5,579 bases of DNA from Acidobacteriota bacterium (GTDB lineage Bacteria > Actinomycetota > Actinomycetes > Actinomycetales > Micrococcaceae): the NCBI GenBank assembly GCA_019352125.1, contig JABBNV010000037.1, forward strand, positions 1 to 5,579, written 5' to 3'. Within the stretch, counting starts at the first letter, position 1; every line of letters begins with the position of its first letter. The translations under genes were made by a program, and so were the position numbers. The notes below the pieces were generated by a model. That model did no database searches, was not told where the DNA came from, and saw only the letters and a program-made list of their open reading frames with translations. Positions 1-5,579 of the stretch are shown one piece after another.

Positions 1-1369
1 CCTCATCGTGGGGATCATCATCCGTAACAATCACCACATCAGCACCCTGGGCAGCGATGGCTCCCATAAGGGGCCGTTTGGTGGAATCGCGTTCGCCCGT
101 GGCCCCAAAAACAATGATGAGCTTTCCCGTGCCTTGGGCTGGCCGCACCGCAGCTAACGCGCGTTCCAGGGCATCCGGGTTGTGGGCAAAATCAACAATG
201 GATGCCGGGCTGGAGCCTACCAATTGCATACGGCCCGGAACCTCAACGGTCAGGGGGTCCTGGGTGTCCAGTGCCTGCTGCAGCACATCCGGTTCCACTC
301 CACTGGCCAGCATCATGACGACGGCCAGGGCTGCGTTGGCTACGTTGAAGAGACCCGGCAAGCCGGTGTGTACCCGCAGAACGGCGTTGTCCGGGCCGTG
401 CAGTTCAAACTGGTGGCCCAGGCCGGCCGGCGTGAGGGCAGCTACCTGCCAGTCAGCGTTCTGTGCCGGCTGGTTAGCGTGCGTGGTTCCCGTGGCCAGG
501 GTAGTTACCGGAACCTGGATGGTAGCCGCGAGCTGTTGACCCCAAGGATCATCCACCAGTACCACCCCGTGCTGCGAATGTTCCGGAGTAAACAGAGTGG
601 CCTTGGTGGCAAAGTAGCTGTCCATGGATCCGTGAAGGTCCAGATGATCCTGGGTGAGGTTGGTAAACCCTGCAACGTTGAAGACCACGCCGTCCACTCT
701 GCCAAACTCCAAGGCGTGGGAGGAGACTTCCATGGCGGCGCCACCAAGCCGGCGCTGGCGCATCAGGGCCAGCAGAGCGTGGACATCGGTGGACTCCGGC
801 GTGGTGAGTTTACTGGGGATCGCTTCCGCTCCAGCCAAGATTTCGATAGTGCCAATCAGACCGCTGGTCCGCCCAAGGGACCGCAACAGCGACGCCAGGA
901 AGTAGCTAGTAGTGGTTTTCCCGTTGGTGCCCGTGACTGCGAACAGCGGCATGTCTGCCCCTGCAGCGGTAGCACCGTAGACCATGGCGGCAACGGCGCC
1001 CAGCACCGCACGTGGAGTAGCCACAACCAGCCTCGGAAGGTTGGCCAGCTGGGGATCCGCAGCCAGCAAGGCATCACCAGCTGGATCCGTAAGAATCGCC
1101 GCCGCACCTGCTGCGCGGGCCGCGGCGGCAAAAGATGCTCCATGAGTGCGCGCTCCCGGCAAGGCAGCGTACAAGTCCCCCGGCAATACCGCTCGTGAAT
1201 CCAGGCTGACGCCGGTGAGCTGCACGTCATCCCCGTCTAGTCCGCGTACCTCAAGTTGTAGCGTGGCAGCCAGATTTCGCAGGGACACTTCGGCCACCCG
1301 TGCCGGACGCATAGGGTTCGTTTGATGGGCCCCAGCGGACGAGTCAGCATCTTTTTCGATCGGTGACAT
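1..1369 (-). CDS. murE: MurE, UDP-MurNAc-tripeptide synthetase (3' end outside window)
   Basis: Cytoplasmic ATP-dependent Mur ligase that adds the third-position diamino acid to UDP-MurNAc-L-Ala-D-Glu during peptidoglycan precursor synthesis. I translated 456 codons from ATG 1369; the frame is open to the left edge, and the family's usual 490-520 residues imply that roughly 40-60 are missing. Visible features: N-terminal uridine-nucleotide domain with SLDSR (55-59) and GDLYAALPG (64-72); P-loop GTNGKTTT (147-154, Lys151); EVSSHAL (214-220); FTNLTQDHLDLHG, followed by Lys256 at the position of the carbamylated lysine; PGRM (378-381); DFAHNPDAL (393-401); and KRPLMG (431-436). The specificity motif at 451-454 reads DDPH, not the DNPR of meso-diaminopimelate enzymes, so L-lysine is the likelier substrate (inference). 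The start is supported by GGAG five bases upstream; Met20 is a less likely alternative. It begins 11 bp after the ftsI stop, so the two are probably cotranscribed. Confidence 0.96.
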   Translation of the reverse strand, partial: MSPIEKDADSSAGAHQTNPMRPARVAEVSLRNLAATLQLEVRGLDGDDVQLTGVSLDSRAVLPGDLYAALPGARTHGASFAAAARAAGAAAILTDPAGDALLAADPQLANLPRLVVATPRAVLGAVAAMVYGATAAGADMPLFAVTGTNGKTTTSYFLASLLRSLGRTSGLIGTIEILAGAEAIPSKLTTPESTDVHALLALMRQRRLGGAAMEVSSHALEFGRVDGVVFNVAGFTNLTQDHLDLHGSMDSYFATKATLFTPEHSQHGVVLVDDPWGQQLAATIQVPVTTLATGTTHANQPAQNADWQVAALTPAGLGHQFELHGPDNAVLRVHTGLPGLFNVANAALAVVMMLASGVEPDVLQQALDTQDPLTVEVPGRMQLVGSSPASIVDFAHNPDALERALAAVRPAQGTGKLIIVFGATGERDSTKRPLMGAIAAQGADVVIVTDDDPHDE

Positions 1370-1374
1370 GGTGA

Positions 1375-1378
1375 CTCC
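1375..1378 (-). promoter_or_regulatory. Ribosome binding site of murE
   Basis: GGAG five bases before ATG 1369, placed in the 11-bp gap just after the ftsI stop codon. It favours this start over the in-frame Met at codon 20. Confidence 0.75.
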
Positions 1379-1380
1379 GG

Positions 1381-3180
1381 CTAGTTGTAGTACTGGGGTA
1401 GTTTGACGCTCGGTGTGGTGGACGGAGCTACGTTGTACGTTCTCAGCACCTGCCCCATCACGTCATTGAATGCGGGGCCCTGATTGACACCATAAATATT
1501 GCTTTTGGGGTGCTGAACTGTCACAGCCACCACGTACTGCGGGTCATCCATGGGAGCCATTCCCACGAACGAGGAGGTGTACCCCACGAAGCCACCGTCC
1601 CCCGGGGATTGTGCCGTACCTGTCTTTCCACCGACGCGGTAACCGGGAACTTTCACGTTGGTGGCGTCGGCAGCCGTGGTCACGCTTTCCAGCATGTCCC
1701 GTACCTGCTGGGCCGTCTGTGGGGAAACAACCTCAGTGCTGGCACCCGGGGAGACTTTGTGCTCGGTACCGTCCGGGTCAATGTATGACTCCACCAATTG
1801 CGGTTGCAGGCGCACGCCGTTATTGCCAATAGCTTGGTAGATCATCGCCGTTTGCAGCGGCGTCTGTGCGACACCCTGACCAAACAGCACGGTGTATTGC
1901 TGTCGCACATCCCACTGTTCCGGCTTGGCCAGAATGCCGGGGCTGTCCCCGGGCAGCGGGACGCCAGACTTTTCCCCGATACCAAACTTGCGCAAGTAGT
2001 CGTACCGTTGCTGCTTGGTGAGCCTTTCGCCCACCATAACGGTACCGGTGTTCAGGGAGTCACCGATGATGCCGGCAAAGGTTCGTTGCTCGGTGCCATG
2101 GGGGAAGGCATCCTGAAAATTTTGCCCGTCTACCGTGTAGGTAGGCGGCACCAATACATGAGTCTCTGGAGTGACTTTGCCTTCTTGGATGGCGGCTGCT
2201 GCCGTAACGGTCTTCTCCGTGGATCCCGGCTCAATAGCGGCAGTGACCGAACGCGCGCCAAGGTCTTCTGCCTTGGACGCGCCGGGGTTATTGGGGTCAA
2301 CGCTGCTGCTGTCAGCTAACGCAATGATTTTTCCCGTCTTGATTTGGATCACGTCAACACTGACCCAATCAGCACCGTACTGCTTCTTTTGTTGCTCGGC
2401 TGTCTGCTGGGCGTAGTACTGAATGTCTTTGTTAATGGTGAGTTTTACGGACTCGCCGTTCTTCGCTGGCGTAATACTGGAGGGCGCGTTAGGAATAACG
2501 ATGCCGTTACGGCCCATTTGATAGGTCCGCTCACCGTTGGTTCCCCTGAGCTTGCTGTCAAGAGTTTGCTCCACTCCGCCGAGAGCGTCACCGTCCTGAC
2601 CCAGGAACCCAATCACGTTGCCGGCAACGGAGCCCAGCGGGTATTCACGTTGCGATTTCGGCACGTTGTAAATACCGGGCAGACGCAGATCCATGACCTT
2701 CTGTTCCACCACCGGGGACACGTCCTTGGCGATCATTGAATATGTGCCGGTGCCTTCGAGTGGTTTGGCCAGATCTTCCGGTTTCAGTCCGAGGGCGTCG
2801 GCCAGCTCTTTGACCGCCTGCTCTCTGGTGAAAGTCTGCTTCTCCCCGTTGGCATCGATCCGCTCAAACTTGTCCCCGGGTTCGTTGAAATTGTTCGGGG
2901 CGGCTGTGATGTCATATTTGAGCACGGTGGTGGCCATAACCGTGCCGTTGGCGTCGAGAATCTGCCCTCGCGTAGCAGGCAGTACCTCAGTGCGGGAAAG
3001 TTGCTGGGTGGCGGCTTCCGCCAGCCCACCAAAGTCCAAGCCTTGCACAAGGAACAATTTTCCAGCAATAACCAGCAGCAGGGCCATCGTGAAGCCCAAG
3101 CCCAGCCGCAATCGCCGCCTCGTGACGAGGGCATCCTTGACCGGTCTTTTGCTGGACCGTTTGCTGGAGTTACTTGACAC
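1381..3180 (-). CDS. ftsI: FtsI / PBP3-type septal peptidoglycan transpeptidase
   Basis: Class B penicillin-binding protein that cross-links septal peptidoglycan, partnered with FtsW and the FtsQ/L/B group in the divisome. It has 599 residues, normal for actinobacterial FtsI/PbpB. A basic cytoplasmic N-terminus (about 1-27, rich in Ser/Lys/Arg) precedes one membrane segment at about 28-46. The dimerisation (pedestal) domain begins near LPATRGQILDANG (67-79). The transpeptidase domain carries the three penicilloyl-serine motifs: STEK with nucleophile Ser320 and Lys323, SLN (375-377), and KTG (519-521) within GGKTGTAQ. There is no PASTA repeat; the protein ends shortly after the catalytic domain. 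The start is GTG 3180, chosen because AAGGA lies six bases upstream and the basic-tail-plus-membrane layout is complete from there. It follows ftsL by 61 bp and precedes murE by 11 bp. PBP2-type paralogues are possible in principle, but the dcw position makes FtsI the clear choice. Confidence 0.96.
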   Translation of the reverse strand: MSSNSSKRSSKRPVKDALVTRRRLRLGLGFTMALLLVIAGKLFLVQGLDFGGLAEAATQQLSRTEVLPATRGQILDANGTVMATTVLKYDITAAPNNFNEPGDKFERIDANGEKQTFTREQAVKELADALGLKPEDLAKPLEGTGTYSMIAKDVSPVVEQKVMDLRLPGIYNVPKSQREYPLGSVAGNVIGFLGQDGDALGGVEQTLDSKLRGTNGERTYQMGRNGIVIPNAPSSITPAKNGESVKLTINKDIQYYAQQTAEQQKKQYGADWVSVDVIQIKTGKIIALADSSSVDPNNPGASKAEDLGARSVTAAIEPGSTEKTVTAAAAIQEGKVTPETHVLVPPTYTVDGQNFQDAFPHGTEQRTFAGIIGDSLNTGTVMVGERLTKQQRYDYLRKFGIGEKSGVPLPGDSPGILAKPEQWDVRQQYTVLFGQGVAQTPLQTAMIYQAIGNNGVRLQPQLVESYIDPDGTEHKVSPGASTEVVSPQTAQQVRDMLESVTTAADATNVKVPGYRVGGKTGTAQSPGDGGFVGYTSSFVGMAPMDDPQYVVAVTVQHPKSNIYGVNQGPAFNDVMGQVLRTYNVAPSTTPSVKLPQYYN

Positions 3181-3186
3181 GTGGAT

Positions 3187-3191
3187 TCCTT
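3187..3191 (-). promoter_or_regulatory. Ribosome binding site of ftsI
   Basis: AAGGA six bases before GTG 3180. It supports GTG as the ftsI start rather than an internal ATG. Confidence 0.8.
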
Positions 3192-3208
3192 GAGTGTGTT
3201 GCGACGTG

Positions 3209-3230
3209 CAGCCGATCTACTTCCCGGCTG
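3209..3230 (-). other. Small hairpin between the ftsL-type gene and ftsI
   Basis: The arms CAGCCG and CGGCTG form a perfect 6-bp GC-rich stem around a 10-base loop, within the 61-bp spacer and 17 bases upstream of the ftsI ribosome site. No U-run follows, so it does not look like a terminator. It may be a weak mRNA structure separating the two genes, or chance. Confidence 0.4.
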
Positions 3231-3241
3231 TCATGGACTGC

Positions 3242-3847
3242 TCAGCCGTTCTTCTGCTCCGGAGCCGGGATAGTTCCACCATGAAGATCCGCTGAGCCAG
3301 CTGCAGTTGGGGCACCAGCCTTGGCCGGCCCACCCGGCACAGCTGCCGCATCGGCACCCGTGCTCGGTTTGTCATTTGGCAAACTCGGGGCCGCAATCAG
3401 GGACTTGGTCTTGTCCCCAGCTGGTGCTGGCTTCGGAGTTCCCGCAACGCTCATGTTCTTCAGGTTGATCTGCCCCACCGAAGTAGAAGTGACCATTCCC
3501 AATTCTGACGCCTCATTAACCAAATTCTGGGGAGCTTCCTTGTTTTGGACTTGCTGTGTCAGCTCCTGGTTGGATTTCAACAGCTCTGCTTGGGCCGCAT
3601 GCAGTTGCACCAATTCGTACTGCCCTGAGGACACGGAAATGTTCAGCACCAGCACGGTTACCAAGGCTCCCACGAGAGCAAGGAAGCAAAAAACAACAAA
3701 CGGCGCCCTGCGGCGTCGCGGTGTTGAAGTTACCAGCGCAAGTGGGGTGCGCCGCTTGCTGGGTTGCGCACTGGACGGCTCGGCAGGTGAAAGCACCCTG
3801 GCAGTGTTGCCGTGAATGATGGCGGTTGACTGCTGGGCTGCACTCAT
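3242..3847 (-). CDS. ftsL: FtsL-type divisome membrane protein
   Basis: Probable bitopic divisome protein of the FtsL/DivIC type, expected to join FtsB/DivIC and FtsQ and to activate FtsW-FtsI. It has 201 residues. A cytoplasmic region (1-48) ends in a STPRRRR stop-transfer cluster (41-47). A single membrane segment covers about 49-70. A short extracytoplasmic heptad-like stretch follows (about 76-103, with Leu/Val/Ala at core positions and many Gln/Glu). The segment NLVNEASELGMV (108-119) resembles the conserved end of FtsL coiled coils. From about 135 to the end the chain is rich in Pro, Ala, Gly and Ser and probably disordered. FtsL proteins diverge fast, so the call rests on topology, size and position between rsmH and ftsI rather than on strong motifs. 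The start codon overlaps the rsmH stop (ATGA), with AGGAG six bases upstream inside rsmH, suggesting translational coupling. Confidence 0.82.
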   Translation of the reverse strand: MSAAQQSTAIIHGNTARVLSPAEPSSAQPSKRRTPLALVTSTPRRRRAPFVVFCFLALVGALVTVLVLNISVSSGQYELVQLHAAQAELLKSNQELTQQVQNKEAPQNLVNEASELGMVTSTSVGQINLKNMSVAGTPKPAPAGDKTKSLIAAPSLPNDKPSTGADAAAVPGGPAKAGAPTAAGSADLHGGTIPAPEQKNG

Positions 3848-4851
3848 AAAATTCTCCTGGTCCGGATTCGTTCAACTGCGCGCAGCCTGGCCGAGGCGGC
3901 ACGCGGATTTTCTGCAATTTCTGTTTCGGTGGGCGTTTCCGTCCCCCGGGTCAGGGTCTTCAGTTCGGCGCGGTGCTCCGGCAGCTCCACCGGGAATCCC
4001 ACCGGAGCTGATGATTTGGCACCTGCCGCAAACACAGCTTTGACAATCTTGTCTTCGAGAGAGTGGTAGGACATGACCACGGCACGGCCGCCAATAGTGA
4101 GGGCACCGACGGCGGCAGGAACGGCGCGCGTCAGCACGTCAAGTTCTTCATTGACCTCAATACGAAGTGCCTGGAAAGTGCGTTTTGCCGGATGCCCGCC
4201 GCTCTTTGCCGCCCCAGCTGGAACTACGGCTTTGATCTGCTCAACCAGTTCACCGGTCGTGGTAAACGGTTGGGTGGCACGTGCGGTGACAATACGGTTG
4301 GCAATTCGGCCTGCAAACTTTTCTTCACCCCACGTGCGGATGATGCGCACCAGATCCGTCTCGCTATAGGTATTCACCACATCAGCCGCCGTGTTTCCGC
4401 TGGTGGTGTCCATCCGCATGTCCAGCGGTGCGTCATAGGAGTAGGCGAACCCCCGCTCACGTTCGTCCAGTTGCATGGAGGAAACGCCCAGGTCCATCAA
4501 GACGCCGTCCACCTCGGAAATGCCGAGGTCCGCTAGTACCTCGTCAATTTCGTCATAGACAGCGTGCACCAGATCCGTACGAGTCGCGTACGCTGCCAGC
4601 CTCTCGCCGGCCAGGGCCAGGGCTTGGGTATCCCGATCGATACCAATCAGGTGCAGAGAATCGAAGCGTTCCAAGAGAGACTCGCTGTGACCACCCATAC
4701 CCAGGGTGGCATCTACGACTACTGGTGTGCGCCCAGCCTCAACCGCCGCCGTAATGGCCGGAGCCAACAAGTTGATGCAGCGGGTGCGGAGAACGGGAAC
4801 GTGACGGTCGGAGGTCAACCGCTGGTGGGGCTGATCCGGCTGAGCGTTCAC
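3844..4851 (-). CDS. rsmH: RsmH (MraW), 16S rRNA m4C1402 N4-methyltransferase
   Basis: S-adenosylmethionine-dependent enzyme that methylates N4 of C1402 in 16S rRNA, in the decoding centre of the small subunit. It has 335 residues against about 310-330 in the family. Motifs in order: HVPVL (17-21), the usual N-terminal signature; DATLGMGGHS (47-56), the glycine-rich SAM-binding loop; LIGIDRD (68-74), the acidic end of strand 2; MDLGVSS (119-125); RGFAYSYDAPLDMRMD (132-148 region); then TFQALRIEVNEEL (225-237) and SYHSLEDKIVK (261-271) in the C-terminal part. The Arg-rich end RAVERIRTRRIL is also typical. The start is GTG 4851, fixed by a perfect AAGGAGG five bases upstream. It lies second in the cluster, 155 bp after mraZ, and overlaps the ftsL-type gene by four bases. 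All expected motifs are intact. Confidence 0.97.
   Translation of the reverse strand: MNAQPDQPHQRLTSDRHVPVLRTRCINLLAPAITAAVEAGRTPVVVDATLGMGGHSESLLERFDSLHLIGIDRDTQALALAGERLAAYATRTDLVHAVYDEIDEVLADLGISEVDGVLMDLGVSSMQLDERERGFAYSYDAPLDMRMDTTSGNTAADVVNTYSETDLVRIIRTWGEEKFAGRIANRIVTARATQPFTTTGELVEQIKAVVPAGAAKSGGHPAKRTFQALRIEVNEELDVLTRAVPAAVGALTIGGRAVVMSYHSLEDKIVKAVFAAGAKSSAPVGFPVELPEHRAELKTLTRGTETPTETEIAENPRAASARLRAVERIRTRRIL
3854..3858 (-). promoter_or_regulatory. Ribosome binding site of the ftsL-type gene, inside rsmH
   Basis: AGGAG six bases before ATG 3847. The site lies within the last codons of rsmH, and the start and stop share ATGA (3847-3844), the usual arrangement for translational coupling. 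Confidence 0.85.
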
Positions 4852-4856
4852 GTGCG

Positions 4857-4863
4857 CCTCCTT
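4857..4863 (-). promoter_or_regulatory. Ribosome binding site of rsmH
   Basis: A perfect AAGGAGG five bases before GTG 4851. It decides the GTG start of rsmH and is the strongest ribosome site in the window. Confidence 0.9.
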
Positions 4864-4889
4864 CAGTGCTGGTGGTTCGAAAAGAATGT

Positions 4890-4986
4890 TCTTGAATCAG
4901 ATCCCCCTCCGCACCGGCCCGGGCCTGGCTCCGGGGAAGTGAGTCAGGATCAAGGCTGCGTATGCGGCTGGAGATCTCATTCAAGA
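4890..4986. repeat. Long imperfect inverted repeat in the mraZ-rsmH spacer
   Basis: The arms are TCTTGAATCAGATC (4890-4903) and GATCTCATTCAAGA (4973-4986) on the plus strand. They pair at 13 of 14 positions around a 69-base, GC-rich centre that itself holds the perfect palindrome GGCCCGGGCC (4916-4925). In the mRNA this could fold into a long-armed structure ending about 25 bases before the rsmH ribosome site. There is no U-tract, so it is not a standard intrinsic terminator. It could be a leader or attenuator-like fold, an RNA processing site, or chance. Confidence 0.5.
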
Positions 4987-5006
4987 TTGGTGGGTAATGC
5001 TGGCGG

Positions 5007-5438
5007 CTAGAACAGCCCCGGTATTGCGTCGTCGTCAGTCTCTGAGAAGGAATTTTCCTTCTCTTCCAAATAGTCATTCCATGCCTTGGCATCCCAGATT
5101 TCTGCCCGAGTTCCCGCACCAATGACGGCGAGTTCCCGGTCCAACCCGGCGTAAGCGCGTAGTGCGGCGGGTATGGTGACGCGCCCCTGCCTATCCGGCA
5201 CTTCATCCGAAGCTCCGGAGAGAAACACCCTGGCGTAGTCACGTGCTTGCCGTGACGAGATGGGAGCTTCACGCATTTTTTCGTGAACGCTTTCGAATTC
5301 ACGAACGCTGAAGACGTAGATGCAACGTTCTTGTCCTCTGGTGAGCACCAATCCGTTGGCCAATTCCTCCCGGAATTTGGCGGGCAAAATGATCCTGCCC
5401 TTTTCATCGAGACGCGGTGAATGAGTTCCGAGGAACAC
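5007..5438 (-). CDS. mraZ: MraZ, transcriptional regulator of the dcw cluster
   Basis: Ring-forming DNA-binding protein that regulates its own operon by binding short tandem repeats at the mraZ promoter. It has 143 residues, the usual family length. It contains two SpoVT/AbrB-like half-domains, each with the family signature: DEKGRIILPAKFREEL (11-26) and DRQGRVTIPAALR (82-94). The N-terminus MFLGTH is the standard one for MraZ and fixes the start at GTG 5438. The ribosome site is weaker than for the next gene: GAAGG lies nine bases upstream. The C-terminal tail after about residue 125 is acidic (EEKENSFSETDDD). It is the first gene of the cluster and has an AGTGG-type repeat array upstream that fits autoregulation. 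155 bp separate it from rsmH. Confidence 0.97.
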   Translation of the reverse strand: MFLGTHSPRLDEKGRIILPAKFREELANGLVLTRGQERCIYVFSVREFESVHEKMREAPISSRQARDYARVFLSGASDEVPDRQGRVTIPAALRAYAGLDRELAVIGAGTRAEIWDAKAWNDYLEEKENSFSETDDDAIPGLF

Positions 5439-5447
5439 GAGCCACCG

Positions 5448-5452
5448 CCTTC
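5448..5452 (-). promoter_or_regulatory. Ribosome binding site of mraZ
   Basis: GAAGG nine bases before GTG 5438. It is a partial Shine-Dalgarno match with a long spacer, weaker than the site of the next gene. The start is nevertheless secure because it gives the conserved MFLGTH N-terminus. Confidence 0.55.
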
Positions 5453-5490
5453 GAGTCAGTGGGGCTACAGACCGGTTCTGCCTCCCCCTA

Positions 5491-5530
5491 CGCCACTACC
5501 CTCTTACAAGCTCCACTTTACTCCACTTCA
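5491..5530 (-). promoter_or_regulatory. Putative MraZ operator: tandem 10-bp AGTGG repeats
   Basis: Read on the minus strand, successive 10-base units are TGAAGTGGAG (5530-5521), TAAAGTGGAG (5520-5511), CTTGTAAGAG (5510-5501) and GGTAGTGGCG (5500-5491). Units 1, 2 and 4 share AGTGG followed by N then G in the same phase; unit 3 is degenerate and keeps mainly the final GAG. MraZ proteins from other bacteria are known to bind direct repeats of about 10-bp period at this location (TGGGN repeats in E. coli, AAAGTG-type repeats in mycoplasmas), so the placement upstream of mraZ makes this the likely autoregulatory site. The unit count and the role of the degenerate unit are inference. Confidence 0.7.
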
Positions 5531-5542
5531 ATCCCCCGTCAA
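5515..5542 (-). promoter_or_regulatory. Putative housekeeping sigma promoter of mraZ / dcw cluster
   Basis: On the minus strand TTGACG (5542-5537) is followed by a 16-base spacer and TAAAGT (5520-5515). The -35 matches the consensus at five of six bases; the -10 fits the actinobacterial TANNNT pattern. The 20 bases just upstream of the -35 (5541-5560) are 17/20 A or T, which could act as an UP-like element. Transcription would start near 5508, leaving a leader of about 70 bases before mraZ. Both the -10 and the spacer lie inside the repeat array assigned to MraZ, so bound MraZ would block polymerase. The -10 is not strong, and another start site is possible. Confidence 0.55.
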
Positions 5543-5579
5543 AAAATATCCATAATTAGTCTGCATCATATCGCTGACG

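Noticed and set aside
182..1198. Long plus-strand open frame (338 codons) antisense to murE
   Set aside because: The opposite strand encodes an uninterrupted MurE with all motifs. The plus-strand product has no recognisable domain and arises from high-GC codon bias; it is a shadow.
1798..2319. Plus-strand open frames antisense to ftsI (also 2344-2739 and 2693-3193)
   Set aside because: These overlap conserved FtsI coding sequence, give compositionally odd products without family features, and are explained by frame shadowing.
4869..4896. Possible LexA/SOS box (TTCGAA and GTTC elements near rsmH)
   Set aside because: The half-sites do not have the CGAAC-N4-GTTCG spacing and symmetry of the Gram-positive SOS box.
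4890..4986. Intrinsic terminator after mraZ
   Set aside because: The inverted repeat has a 69-base centre and no following U-tract, so it does not fit a rho-independent terminator.
4739..5407. 222-codon minus-strand frame spanning mraZ and the mraZ-rsmH spacer
   Set aside because: It is out of frame with mraZ, which has both family signatures. The product is Arg/Ser/Pro-rich with no domain, so it does not support a gene in the spacer.
1..5579. Novel defence, mobile or biosynthetic system
   Set aside because: All coding space is filled by five standard dcw genes in standard order. No transposase, terminal repeats, CRISPR repeats, tRNA or unfamiliar gene is visible.

Overview
The window is an ordinary stretch of a bacterial division and cell-wall (dcw) cluster. 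All five genes lie on the minus strand, so transcription runs from the right edge to the left: mraZ, rsmH (mraW), an ftsL-type gene, ftsI (pbpB), then murE, which is cut by the left edge. The gene order, the ftsL gene with a long Pro/Ala-rich tail, the three GTG starts and the moderately high GC content point to an actinobacterium. The protein sequences look most like the Micrococcaceae (Arthrobacter and relatives). That assignment comes from family memory, not from a search.

Layout from right to left. Positions 5439-5579 hold the control region. It has an AT-rich block, a TTGACG / TAAAGT promoter and a 10-bp-periodic array of AGTGG-type repeats that overlaps the promoter and looks like the operator of MraZ. 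mraZ (5007-5438) follows. A 155-bp spacer (4852-5006) with a long imperfect inverted repeat separates it from rsmH (3844-4851), which has a perfect AAGGAGG ribosome site. rsmH overlaps the ftsL-type gene (3242-3847) by ATGA. A 61-bp spacer with a small hairpin leads to ftsI (1381-3180), and murE starts 11 bp after the ftsI stop. No gap between genes exceeds 155 bp.

How the genes work together: MraZ is the cluster's DNA-binding regulator. RsmH methylates 16S rRNA. The FtsL-type protein and FtsI are membrane components of the septal peptidoglycan machine, with FtsI as the transpeptidase. MurE adds the third amino acid to the UDP-MurNAc peptide precursor. The MurE specificity motif reads DDPH rather than the DNPR of meso-diaminopimelate enzymes, which suggests a different diamino acid, most likely L-lysine.

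I see no mobile element, CRISPR array, RNA gene, pseudogene or unknown gene system. The items worth a second look are regulatory (operator array, intergenic inverted repeat) and the MurE specificity motif.
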